Source: QHXQ01 sp036389395 (GTDB lineage: Bacteria > Acidobacteriota > Blastocatellia > Pyrinomonadales > Pyrinomonadaceae). From it: a stretch of 64,000 bases of DNA. The notes under the pieces were generated by a model. It was given only the letters and a program-made list of their open reading frames with translations, did not search any database and was not told where the DNA came from. The stretch covers positions 1-64,000 of the forward strand of contig DASVPY010000067.1 of the NCBI GenBank assembly GCA_036389395.1, given 5' to 3'. Position 1 is the stretch's first letter; every line of letters starts with the position of its first letter. A program made the position numbers and the translations under genes. Positions 24,913 through 33,130 of the stretch are shown here, one piece after another.

Positions 24913-27900
24913 TTAAGGGAGCTTGGCGGTGGTCTGCTTCTGCGTGGTGGCGGCGGGCGCTTGCCCGTTGTCCACGCGCGCCTCGATGACGGCCTGTATG
25001 TCGGCCGGCACGTTGGAGAAGAAGTCGTAGCCGGTCAGCGCCTCGACCTGATCGACGCTGACGATGTACTGCTGCCAGGCGTTCGTGCGGATGCCCTGCG
25101 TGTTGGGCATGATGACGGCGATGGTTCGCGTCTGCGTCGTGACGCGCGACACGTCGTCCGTGCCCTGCGGGATCACGATGATGACCTTCCAGGTGACGTT
25201 CGGGACGGTGACGTGCCCGTTGGCGATGGTCAGCGTCGTGCCGCCGTTCGACCCCGTGCCGCCCTGACCCTGTCCACCCGCGATGATGTACAGCTCGTTG
25301 CCCTGGTTGACCAGCGTGCGCGAGAAGCTCTCAAGCTGCTCCCAGGGGCCCTGATTGTTGTCGGGCGCTTGCGGCATCATGTTGGTCATGAAGAACGTGG
25401 CCGAGTTGTCCTCGTTGCTCCGCAGGCGGTCGGCCGAGGGCGTGTGATGCCCGCGGTCGAAGCCGGAACCCTGGTAGTCCGTGCCCTGCACGCGATACCA
25501 GCCGGAGGGCAAGCTGGGGTCTTCGCGGAAGTCGTCCTGGCGCGTGCCGGGGCCGAACCACGTCGGGTCGAGATGCCAAGAGACCCAGTTCGGGATGCCG
25601 CGGTCGCGGTGGTACGAGACGGCGTACTGCGGCTTGTCGAGCAGGTAGTTGAACGGCACGCTCGGATCGGCGGTCGCGTTCGTCGGGTTGCCCATGATGA
25701 GGTGCTCGCTGTTGGACGCGGGCGCGACGGGCGCGGGCGCTTCGACGTTGACGAGGAAGCGGAAACTACCGCCCTGCACGACGCCGAGCGTGAACTGCAC
25801 GTTGACCGAGACGTTCGGCTGGACGGGGCTGCCCGTCGTGATCGAACCGGCGACGAGCGCCGAGTGCAGCCCGCCGCCCAAGGGCTGCGCGGGCGGCTCT
25901 TCGAGCGTGAGACCACTGACGGGCACGCTCGTGCCGCTCGTCAGCGTCACGCTCACGTCTGAAGAGGTGAGCGCGCGCAGGTCGGCTTGCGAGGGGCCAG
26001 CGCCGACCGAGCCGAGCGTCGTGATGTCCACGATGCGGAAGCGCAGGCTGGTCAGGGGCGCGCCGGTCAGGTTGCGGAAGGCGCGGCGGATGACGAGCGT
26101 GCCGAGCGGGCAGTTCGCGTTGCCGCAGACGTTCGGCGTCGTGTCGCGCACGCGGTTGGGCGGCGCGGTCGAAGCCGCCTGCGGGTCGATCAGCCCCGGC
26201 TTGATCTGCGCGTTGCGCTGGACGGGGCTGGTGCGATTCTCAGGCGAGGGCGCACCCAAGGTCGCCTGCGCGCCGTTGTAGTTGCCGCCGTTGGTGGCGA
26301 TGAAGACGAAGTCGGCCGCGTTGTTGCCCGTCGCCTGCGGCACGCCGGTGGCGAGCTTGCGCGCGAAGCTGTACTCGCCGTCGGTCGTAACACCGCCCGC
26401 GGGAGCTAACCCAGCGCCGCCGCGGTAGAGCGGATCGCCGACGGCGCTGAAGCCCGCGGCGTCGAGCTGCGCGCCGCCTGTGAAGCTGGCGCTGTTGTTG
26501 AAGAGCGCGACGCCCGCGCCGTCGGGGATGTCCGCGTTGAGCGTGCCGTCGGCGGCCGCGGGCAGGCTGTAGGACGCGCCCGCGACGAGGAAGTGGCCGC
26601 GCGCCGGGATGGCCGAGCCGGAGGGCGCTACGTACTTGGCCGTCGTCGTGTTGTCGGACGTGACGAGCGTCCAGCCGCTGATGTCTATGGCCGTGTCGGA
26701 GTTGTTGTACAGCTCGACGAACTCGTTGGCGGCGGCGGTCTGCGCGCCCGCGCCGTCCGGGTCAACGCCGTGGAAGCGGAACTCGCTGATGAGGACGAGA
26801 CCCGTGCCGGTGAAGTCCACGATCTGGTTCATACCCAGGTTGTTGAACGTCTGGCTGGCGGGCGTGAACGTGAAGCCGGCGGCGACGACGCTGACCGTGT
26901 AGTTGCCGCCCGCCGTGACGTTCGTGAAGACGTAGTTGCCGTTGGCGTCGGTCGTCGTCTGCTGCGGCGACGCGCCGCCGGAGAGCGTGACGGTCACGCC
27001 GCCCATCGCCGTGCCGCCCGCCTTCAGGACGTGCCCGCCGATGCTGTAGGCGGCGAGGGTCGTCTGGCTGCCCGTGGCCGGCGTCGTCGTGAGGTAGTCG
27101 GCCGCCGCGCCCGTGCCGTTGTACTCGAAGACGGCGAAGTGGTAGGTCGTGCTCGGCGCGAGACCCGTGACGGTGACGCTGTTGCCCGTGCCGCTGAAGA
27201 CGACGTAGTTGCCCGCGCCGATCTGCGCGCCGCTGCCGAAGGTGGCGTTGGCCGTGTAGTCCGTGCCGTCGGCCGGCGCGGCGTCCACGGGATCAAAAGC
27301 TTTCGCCAGCACGAGCCGGCGCGTGCCGTTGCCGTTCGTCCAGTTGACTGTGAGCGAGGTGGCCGTGACGTTGGTGAAGTTGACGTTCGAGGCCGGCACG
27401 GTCGGCTCGCCCATGGGCGGCGGCGTGCGCAGCGAGTTGATGAAGTTCGTGTTGTGCGCGTTGTTGCCCGCGCCGAAGGTCAGCCCCGTAGCCCCGCCGG
27501 TCGCGTCCGTGCCGTTGAAGTCGGCCAAGGTCTCGGTGGTGTTGTTGGCGTAGACGAAAAGATTCGTGCCCGAAGTGCCGGTGGCGCGCAGCTTCGCGCC
27601 CGTGGTGTTGGTGAACTGCGTGCCGGCCGTGCCGCCGGCGAGCGTGTGTATGTTGCCGGTGACGCCCGCGTCGCCGCTGCCCGCCGCCTTGATCATCACC
27701 ATCTCGGTCGTGGCGATGTCGAACGTGCCCGTGCCGACCGCGGCGAAGTAGGTCGTGTTCTTTAAGCCGAGGTCGAGGTTGAAGTCGCCAGAGCCGACGG
27801 TGGTGTCGGCGGCCGAAGTGTCGTTACGCAGGACGATGAGCGTGCCGGCGGGGACGTTCGCCCAGAGGGCGTTGGTCGAAAACTGGTACTTGCCGCCGCC

Positions 27901-28110
27901 GTCGTTCACCATGTTGCTGGAGAAGTCCTTGAGGATCATCCCGCGCATGTCCAGCCCGTTCTGGACGACGAGCAACTCGACCACGTCGCCCGCGCCGGAC
28001 GCGCCGCCGGAGTTGAAATATTTGTTCACGACCACGCTCTGCGCCGACGCAGCGACGCCGAGCAGCAGGGTGATTACGACCGATGCAAATAAATAGCTAA
28101 CTCGTCTCAT
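24913..28110 (-). CDS. Secreted multidomain DNA/RNA non-specific endonuclease (NucA type)
   Basis: A 1065-residue exported protein. Signal peptide residues 1-23 (RVSYLFASVVITLLLGVAAS). Domains in order: lamin-tail-like (about 25-170), fibronectin type III (about 225-325, TATSLTVNWTNGNG), carboxypeptidase regulatory-like beta domain (about 340-415), second lamin-tail domain (about 425-560, ISEFRFHGVDPDG, ISGWTLVTSD), a linker, and a C-terminal NUC endonuclease (about 810-1045) with the catalytic DRGH motif near residue 886, and downstream NMMPQAP and NQGPWEQLE. The enzyme should cleave DNA and RNA with Mg/Mn in the periplasm or outside. Start ATG 28110 is chosen because AGAGGAGAG lies just upstream; a longer frame adds 13 residues. 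A NuiA-like inhibitor follows. Confidence 0.92.
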   Translation of the reverse strand: MRRVSYLFASVVITLLLGVAASAQSVVVNKYFNSGGASGAGDVVELLVVQNGLDMRGMILKDFSSNMVNDGGGKYQFSTNALWANVPAGTLIVLRNDTSAADTTVGSGDFNLDLGLKNTTYFAAVGTGTFDIATTEMVMIKAAGSGDAGVTGNIHTLAGGTAGTQFTNTTGAKLRATGTSGTNLFVYANNTTETLADFNGTDATGGATGLTFGAGNNAHNTNFINSLRTPPPMGEPTVPASNVNFTNVTATSLTVNWTNGNGTRRLVLAKAFDPVDAAPADGTDYTANATFGSGAQIGAGNYVVFSGTGNSVTVTGLAPSTTYHFAVFEYNGTGAAADYLTTTPATGSQTTLAAYSIGGHVLKAGGTAMGGVTVTLSGGASPQQTTTDANGNYVFTNVTAGGNYTVSVVAAGFTFTPASQTFNNLGMNQIVDFTGTGLVLISEFRFHGVDPDGAGAQTAAANEFVELYNNSDTAIDISGWTLVTSDNTTTAKYVAPSGSAIPARGHFLVAGASYSLPAAADGTLNADIPDGAGVALFNNSASFTGGAQLDAAGFSAVGDPLYRGGAGLAPAGGVTTDGEYSFARKLATGVPQATGNNAADFVFIATNGGNYNGAQATLGAPSPENRTSPVQRNAQIKPGLIDPQAASTAPPNRVRDTTPNVCGNANCPLGTLVIRRAFRNLTGAPLTSLRFRIVDITTLGSVGAGPSQADLRALTSSDVSVTLTSGTSVPVSGLTLEEPPAQPLGGGLHSALVAGSITTGSPVQPNVSVNVQFTLGVVQGGSFRFLVNVEAPAPVAPASNSEHLIMGNPTNATADPSVPFNYLLDKPQYAVSYHRDRGIPNWVSWHLDPTWFGPGTRQDDFREDPSLPSGWYRVQGTDYQGSGFDRGHHTPSADRLRSNEDNSATFFMTNMMPQAPDNNQGPWEQLESFSRTLVNQGNELYIIAGGQGQGGTGSNGGTTLTIANGHVTVPNVTWKVIIVIPQGTDDVSRVTTQTRTIAVIMPNTQGIRTNAWQQYIVSVDQVEALTGYDFFSNVPADIQAVIEARVDNGQAPAATTQKQTTAKLP

Positions 28111-28298
28111 TACTCTCCTCTGACACACGAGGTTGCGGGCCACAGACACGCGCGCAAAACGCCAGCGCGACAGTCCCTTTAACGAGCGCGGCCGACGCTT
28201 GCGTGCGTGGCGGCGCTTGGCTGAGCGCGCGCTCAGCCGGTTCGTTTAACGGTGGGTTCGGCTAAGGGTAAAAGGAGGGAGCGCGGCCCCTTCAATTC

Positions 28299-28342
28299 CC
28301 AACAGTGTTGGCACTTATAGCCGAGAACAGGTCGAATTTCAA
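28299..28342 (-). promoter_or_regulatory. Promoter with operator-like palindrome before the nuclease gene
   Basis: On the minus strand TTGAAA (28337-28342), 17 nt, TATAAG (28314-28319) is close to sigma-70 consensus (5/6 and 5/6). A perfect palindrome CCAACAGTGTTGG at 28299-28311 covers the expected transcription start, a classic repressor position. The 5' leader would be about 190 nt to the nuclease ATG at 28110. On the plus strand TTGACA at 28357-28362 lacks a well-placed -10. Nothing else is seen in 28111-28547. Confidence 0.5.
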
Positions 28343-28547
28343 ACCAAGCGGGGGCGTTGACATTTATTCGCAACAAATAAGACGTGAGGCGACGGGCGGC
28401 GGTTGCTTTGTCAGGCGCGGCGGAGAGGGAATCTTTTGTTCGCCGGCCCGCGAAAAAACCTTGGCCTGCGGCGGGGCGTCTGGCAGAATCGCGTTCGCCT
28501 GTCATTCGGCTAAAAAATCGCAGCACGCTTAACACGGAGGGCGCGTC

Positions 28548-28988
28548 ATGCAGCTTAACGGGACGCACGTCACGCACATCTACTGGCCCGAGCGCGCGAC
28601 GCGGCTGGCGCGCCCGCTCTTCATGGTCTCGGTCAGTGCCGGGCTGCCCACGCCCGCCGAGGACTACATAGAGGGGCGGCTCGACCTGAACCGCCACCTC
28701 ATCAAGCACCCGACCGCCACCTTCTTCGTCCGCGTCGCGGGCGACTCGATGATCGACGCCGGCATCCACCCCGGCGACATACTCGTCGTGGATCGCGCCA
28801 TCGAGCCGCAGGACGGCCGCGTCGTCATCGCGGTGGTGGACGGCGAACTCACGGTCAAACGCATCAGCCGCCGCGGCGACACGCTCCTGCTCCTGCCCGA
28901 CAACCCCGCCTACCACCCGCTCGAAATCAAGCCCGACACGGAGTTCGAGGTCTGGGGCGTCGTCACGAGCGTGATTCATCATTTGTGA
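28548..28988 (+). CDS. umuD: UmuD-like S24 peptidase (translesion polymerase V accessory)
   Basis: A 146-residue protein with the UmuD layout: an N-terminal arm, cleavage site Ala31-Gly32 in VSVSAGLPTP, then DYIEGRLDLNRHLIKHP, catalytic Ser67 in GDSMID and Lys104 in TVKRI. UmuD cleaves itself when RecA filaments form, and the short product UmuD' activates the error-prone polymerase UmuC. E. coli UmuD has Cys-Gly at the cleavage site; Ala-Gly as in LexA is seen here. GGAGG lies about 8 nt before the ATG. There is no umuC beside it: the next gene is the four-helix-bundle element, whose left inverted repeat begins at the umuD stop codon. Confidence 0.92.
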   Translation: MQLNGTHVTHIYWPERATRLARPLFMVSVSAGLPTPAEDYIEGRLDLNRHLIKHPTATFFVRVAGDSMIDAGIHPGDILVVDRAIEPQDGRVVIAVVDGELTVKRISRRGDTLLLLPDNPAYHPLEIKPDTEFEVWGVVTSVIHHL

Positions 28989-29570
28989 GAAGTCAGGAGC
29001 CAGGAGTCAGAAGTCAGAAGTTAAGAGCGGAAGACACCGGGCGGGAGTTGTGATATGAAAGCTGTCAAGGTTAAGAGTGTGGGGGTTGAAGTATTGGCGG
29101 GGCGTAGAAGGCAGAAGAGTGTGAGCGGGTGTGACCGTGGAGAGGGCACCGGCGCGTAGTTTTGAAGATTTGCTTGTGTGGCAGAAGGCGCACCGGTTCG
29201 TGTTGACAATTTATCGCTATACCGAACGTTTCCCGGCGAAAGAGGCGTATGGCCTGACCGCACAGTTCAGACGGGCGGCTGTGTCAGTGCCGGCGAACAT
29301 CGCGGAAGGGTTCAAGAAAAGAAGCAAGAGCGACAAGGCGCGTTTCCTGAACATCGCGCAGGGGTCGCTCGAAGAGTGCCGTTACTATTTGATTTTGGCG
29401 CGCGATCTTGGCTATGGTGACACTCAAGCGTTAACGGCCCAACTTGAAGAAATCAGCAAAATGCTCGAACGCTACTGCGCCGCGATTCTAGCCGCTCGCT
29501 AAGAAACCGACTTTGCTCCCCGGTTGCCGGCTTCTAGCTACTGGCTCCTGACTCCTGGCTCCTGACTTCT
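28988..29570. mobile_element. Inverted-repeat-bounded element carrying a four-helix-bundle gene
   Basis: Perfect 23-bp inverted repeats made of AGTCAGGAGCC/AGTCAG-type units bound this 583-bp segment: 28988-29010 and 29548-29570. The left repeat starts at the last base of the umuD stop and the right one ends 5 bp before the symporter ATG. The same units form an uninterrupted hairpin at 58817-58909. No known transposase is encoded; the only gene is the four-helix-bundle protein. Interpretation as a mobile unit is inference. Confidence 0.5.
29131..29502 (+). CDS. Four-helix bundle protein (23S rRNA intervening-sequence family)
   Basis: A 123-residue protein with the family signature: SFEDLLVWQKAH, then GLTAQFRRAAVSVPANIAEG, KSDKARFLNIAQGSLEE and YYLILARDLGY, giving four helices. 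Members were first found inside intervening sequences of 23S rRNA genes in Leptospira and Coxiella, and the diversity-generating-retroelement accessory protein Avd has the same fold. A nucleic-acid-associated role is likely, but no catalytic activity is established. The start is GTG 29131 (a second GTG is at 29137). It is less GC-rich than its neighbours and lies alone between perfect 23-bp inverted repeats. Confidence 0.92.
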   Translation: MTVERAPARSFEDLLVWQKAHRFVLTIYRYTERFPAKEAYGLTAQFRRAAVSVPANIAEGFKKRSKSDKARFLNIAQGSLEECRYYLILARDLGYGDTQALTAQLEEISKMLERYCAAILAAR

Positions 29571-29575
29571 GGTTT

Positions 29576-31102
29576 ATGAAGCCTTTAGACTTGGCGATCA
29601 TCTTCGGTTACCTGATCGGCGTCGTGGCGCTGGGGACTTGGTTCGGGCGCAAGCAGGAGACGACGCGGGACTACTTCCTGGGCGACCGCACCGTGCCTTG
29701 GTGGGCGATTGCCGCGTCCATCGTGGCGACGGAGACTTCGACGATCACGTTCATCTCCGTGCCGGGCATCGCGTTCGCGCGCGGCGGCAACTTCCAGTTC
29801 CTGCAACTCGTCTTCGGCTACCTGCTGGGGCGCGTGGTCATCTCGCTGCTGTTCATCCCGTCATATTTCCGCGGCGAGTTGTTGACGGTCTACCAACTGC
29901 TCGAACGCCGGTTCGGCGGGCGCATCAAGATGTTGGCGGCGGCGCTGTTCGTCGTCATGCGCAACATCGCCGACGGCATACGCCTCCTCCTTACGGCCAT
30001 CGTGCTGGCGGCGGTCTACACTTCGTTCCAGCCGCAGGCGAACGCCGAGACGGTCGTCATCGCTTCGATCATCCTGATCGGCGTGGTGATGATCGTCTTC
30101 ACGTACTTCGGCGGGATGGAGGCGGTCATCTGGATCGAGGTGGTGCAACTCGGCATCTACATCGGCGGCGCGGTGGCGGCGGCCGTCGTGCTCGCGGGGC
30201 GGATCGAGGGCGGCTTCGGCGGCGCGCTGGCGGCGGGCGCGCAGTTCCAGAAGTTCAGCCTCTTCGACTTCTCGCTCGACTTCACGAAGACGTTCACGTT
30301 CTGGGCCGGGCTGATCGGCGGCTGCTTCCTGACGATGAGCACGCACGGCACGGATCAGTATTTGGTGCAGCGTTACCTCTGCACGGACAGACCGCGCCGT
30401 GCGGCGGCGGCGCTGCTGACGAGCGGCGCGGTCGTGCTCGCGCAGTTCATCGGCTTCCTCTTCATCGGCGTGCTGCTCTTCGCCTTCTACCACCCGTACT
30501 CCGATCCGGGTTACGCGACGGCCGCCGCGCCCGCCTTCCCGTTCGCGGGCGGCGACCGCGTCTTCCCAGACTTCATCACCAAGCACCTGCCGTCGGGCTT
30601 GTCCGGGCTGGTCGTGGCGGCCATCTTCGCGGCGGCGATGTCTTCGTCGCTCAACTCGATTGCGGCGACGGCGGTCAACGATCTCTACCGCCCGTTCAAG
30701 CCCGACCGCGGCGACAAGCACTACTTCCGCGTCTCGCACTGGCTGACGCTGGGCTGGGGCCTGGTGCAGATCGCCGTGGCGCTGGCGGTGCGGCATCAGA
30801 ACCGCTCGGCGCTCGACGCGGCGCTCTCGGTCGCGGCGCTGATCAACGGCCCCGTGCTCGGCGTCTTCCTCGTCGGCACGTTCCTGCGGCGCGTCAGCGA
30901 GCCGCCCGCGCTCATAGGGATGCTCGCCTCCACCGCCGCGATGATCTACGTCTACTTCTTCACGCGCATCGCCTGGACGTGGTACGGCGTCATCGGCAGC
31001 GCGATCACGTTCCTGGTCGCCTACGCCGCGAGCTTCGCCTTCGCGCCCGCGCCCGCCGAGCGCCGCGACGAACTGGCCCCCGCGGGCACGGCCCACGACT
31101 AG
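29576..31102 (+). CDS. Sodium:solute symporter family transporter
   Basis: A 508-residue SSS-family protein with about 13 membrane helices. It begins LAIIFGYLIGVVALGTWFGRKQ, and the RDYFLGDRTVPWWAIAASIVATETSTITFISVPG segment corresponds to the ligand- and Na-binding TM1/TM2 region; SSSLNSIAATAVNDLYRP is the conserved SSS motif near residue 360. Substrate cannot be read directly. It lies 4 nt before the NagZ-like gene and upstream of AmiE-NamZ, so uptake of an amino sugar or muropeptide fragment is a reasonable inference. The right inverted repeat of the preceding element ends 5 bp before the ATG and leaves no visible RBS. Confidence 0.92.
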   Translation: MKPLDLAIIFGYLIGVVALGTWFGRKQETTRDYFLGDRTVPWWAIAASIVATETSTITFISVPGIAFARGGNFQFLQLVFGYLLGRVVISLLFIPSYFRGELLTVYQLLERRFGGRIKMLAAALFVVMRNIADGIRLLLTAIVLAAVYTSFQPQANAETVVIASIILIGVVMIVFTYFGGMEAVIWIEVVQLGIYIGGAVAAAVVLAGRIEGGFGGALAAGAQFQKFSLFDFSLDFTKTFTFWAGLIGGCFLTMSTHGTDQYLVQRYLCTDRPRRAAAALLTSGAVVLAQFIGFLFIGVLLFAFYHPYSDPGYATAAAPAFPFAGGDRVFPDFITKHLPSGLSGLVVAAIFAAAMSSSLNSIAATAVNDLYRPFKPDRGDKHYFRVSHWLTLGWGLVQIAVALAVRHQNRSALDAALSVAALINGPVLGVFLVGTFLRRVSEPPALIGMLASTAAMIYVYFFTRIAWTWYGVIGSAITFLVAYAASFAFAPAPAERRDELAPAGTAHD

Positions 31103-31106
31103 ACTG

Positions 31107-33059
31107 ATGAGCTTGAAGGCATTGCTGATGAAAGCTGACCGCCGCGTCTACGCGTTGCGCCGTGCGTGCGCGCTGTTGCTCGTCTTCTGTCTGCTCGCGG
31201 CGCAAGGGGCGGGGCAGGGGACTGCGCCCAAGCCCGGCGGCGGCGAGCAGTCGAAGAAACGACAACCCGTCTACGCGCCTTACAGGCGACAGCCCTCGCG
31301 CGACGCGCTCAAGTGGGCCGACAAGCAACTGCGGCGCATGACGCTCGAAGAGCAGATCGGGCAGATGGTGGCGGTCGGCATCAACGCGGTCTTTCTGAAT
31401 CAGGAGAGCGACGCCTTCAAGGAGTTGCGCCGGCAGGTCGAGCAGAACCACGTCGGCGGCGTCATACTCTTCCGCGGCCCCGTCTACGAATCCGTCCACC
31501 TCGTCAACCGCATGCAGCAGTTGGCGCGCTTCCCGCTCTTAGTCTCCGCCGATTTGGAGGCGGGCGCGGGGATGCGTTTCGACGACACGATCAATTTCCC
31601 GTGGAACATGGCGGTCGGCGCGACGGGCAACCCGGAGTACGCGCGGCGGCAGGGCGAGGTGACGGCGCGCGAGGCGCGCGCGCTCGGCGTGCAGCAGGTC
31701 TACGCGCCCGTCGTGGACGTGAACAACAACGCGGCCAACCCGGTCATCAACGTCCGCTCCTACGGCGAAGACCCGCAGGCGGTCGGGCAGATGGCGGCCG
31801 CCTTCGTCGCGGGCGCGCAGGGCGCGGGCGTCATCGCCACCGCCAAACACTTCCCCGGACACGGCGACACGGCCGTGGACTCGCACCGCGGTCTGCCCGT
31901 CATTGACGTGACGCGCGCGCGGCTCGACGCGGTCGAACTCGTGCCGTTCCGCGCGGCGATTGCCGCGGGCGTCGGCGCGGTCATGCCGGGGCACATCGGG
32001 CTGCCGCAACTCGACCCGACCGCGATCACGCCGCGCGCGGATCGCGTCGCCGGCTCATACGCCGACAAGGAACTGATCGTCGAAGGCGCGACGCTGCCCG
32101 CGTCGCTCTCGCCGCGCGTGGTCAGCGGCGTCCTGCGCCGCGACCTCGGCTTCGACGGTCTCGTCGTCACCGACGCGCTCGACATGAGCGGGCTGACGAT
32201 CTATTTCACGCAGGGCGAGGCGGCGGTGCGCGCCGTCGAGGCCGGCGCGGACATGCTGCTCAAGCCGGCAAGCGCCGACGAGGCCATCGCGGGCGTGCGC
32301 GCGGCGGTCGCCGAGGGGCGGCTGCCGGCGCAGCGCGTCGCCGACTCGGCCCGCCGCATCCTCGCCGCCAAATACGATCTGGGTCTCGCGCGCCGCCGCG
32401 TCGCGCCGCTCGAAGAGATCGATCTGCTCGTCTCAAACCCGGAGACGCGCGAGCTGGCGCAGGAGATCGCCGACCACGCCATCACGCTCGTGCGCGACGA
32501 CGCGCACCTGCTGCCCGCGACGGCGCTCTTGCGCGCGGACGCGCGCGTCTTCAATTTGGCGATCACGAACGCCGATGATCGCCTTGTCGTCGCGCAGCCG
32601 TTCGTCAACGCACTCGCGCGCGCCGGGCGCAGGGTCGAGACCGTCGTGCTCGATACGCGCTCGTCCGACGCGGAGGTCGAGCAGGCGCTTGAGCGCGCGC
32701 GGGAGGCCGAGCTGGTCATCGTCTCGATGTACGGGCGCGTGCGGACGGGCCAGTCGAACAGCGGCGCGCTGCCCGAACCCGGCGGACGCGCGCTCGAAAA
32801 ACTGTTCGCGCGCAAGACGCCGCTCGTCGGCATCAGCTTCGGCAACCCGTACCTGCTGCTGAGCTACCCGAAGCTCCAGACCTACATGGTCGCCTACGGC
32901 GACATGCCCAGCCTGCAACGCGCCGCCGCCCGCGCCCTGCTCGGCCAAATTGACGTGACGGGCCGCCTGCCCATCACGCTGCCCTCGATGTACGCCCGCG
33001 GCACGGGCATCCAACTCAAGGCGCAGGCGAGCGCGCAGGCCGATGGCGTCAAAGAGTGA
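31107..33059 (+). CDS. nagZ: Exported GH3 beta-N-acetylhexosaminidase (NagZ-like)
   Basis: A 650-residue family 3 glycoside hydrolase with a signal peptide (about residues 15-36, LRRACALLLVFCLLAAQGAG). The NagZ motif AKHFPGHGDTAVDSHRG near residue 246 carries the catalytic His/Asp dyad, and VVTDALDMSGL near residue 350 the nucleophilic Asp. A C-terminal alpha/beta sandwich (about 440-640) is present, as in Bacillus NagZ (YbbD). NagZ removes N-acetylglucosamine from peptidoglycan fragments. Start ATG 31107 follows the symporter stop by 4 nt; an in-frame ATG at 31128 is possible. With the next gene it forms the NagZ-AmiE-NamZ salvage set. Confidence 0.92.
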   Translation: MSLKALLMKADRRVYALRRACALLLVFCLLAAQGAGQGTAPKPGGGEQSKKRQPVYAPYRRQPSRDALKWADKQLRRMTLEEQIGQMVAVGINAVFLNQESDAFKELRRQVEQNHVGGVILFRGPVYESVHLVNRMQQLARFPLLVSADLEAGAGMRFDDTINFPWNMAVGATGNPEYARRQGEVTAREARALGVQQVYAPVVDVNNNAANPVINVRSYGEDPQAVGQMAAAFVAGAQGAGVIATAKHFPGHGDTAVDSHRGLPVIDVTRARLDAVELVPFRAAIAAGVGAVMPGHIGLPQLDPTAITPRADRVAGSYADKELIVEGATLPASLSPRVVSGVLRRDLGFDGLVVTDALDMSGLTIYFTQGEAAVRAVEAGADMLLKPASADEAIAGVRAAVAEGRLPAQRVADSARRILAAKYDLGLARRRVAPLEEIDLLVSNPETRELAQEIADHAITLVRDDAHLLPATALLRADARVFNLAITNADDRLVVAQPFVNALARAGRRVETVVLDTRSSDAEVEQALERAREAELVIVSMYGRVRTGQSNSGALPEPGGRALEKLFARKTPLVGISFGNPYLLLSYPKLQTYMVAYGDMPSLQRAAARALLGQIDVTGRLPITLPSMYARGTGIQLKAQASAQADGVKE

Positions 33060-33066
33060 ATTAACT

Positions 33067-33116
33067 GCGAAGACACGAAGACACTAAAACAGCCTTCGTG
33101 TCTTCGTGTCTTCGTG
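33067..33116. repeat. Palindrome of CGAAGACA octamers
   Basis: CGAAGACACGAAGACAC (33068-33084) is perfectly inverted at 33098-33114, with a 13-nt loop. It lies in the spacer between the NagZ-like and AmiE-NamZ genes, 8 nt after the first stop. Confidence 0.85.
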
Positions 33117-33130
33117 GTTTCAAAACCCTT

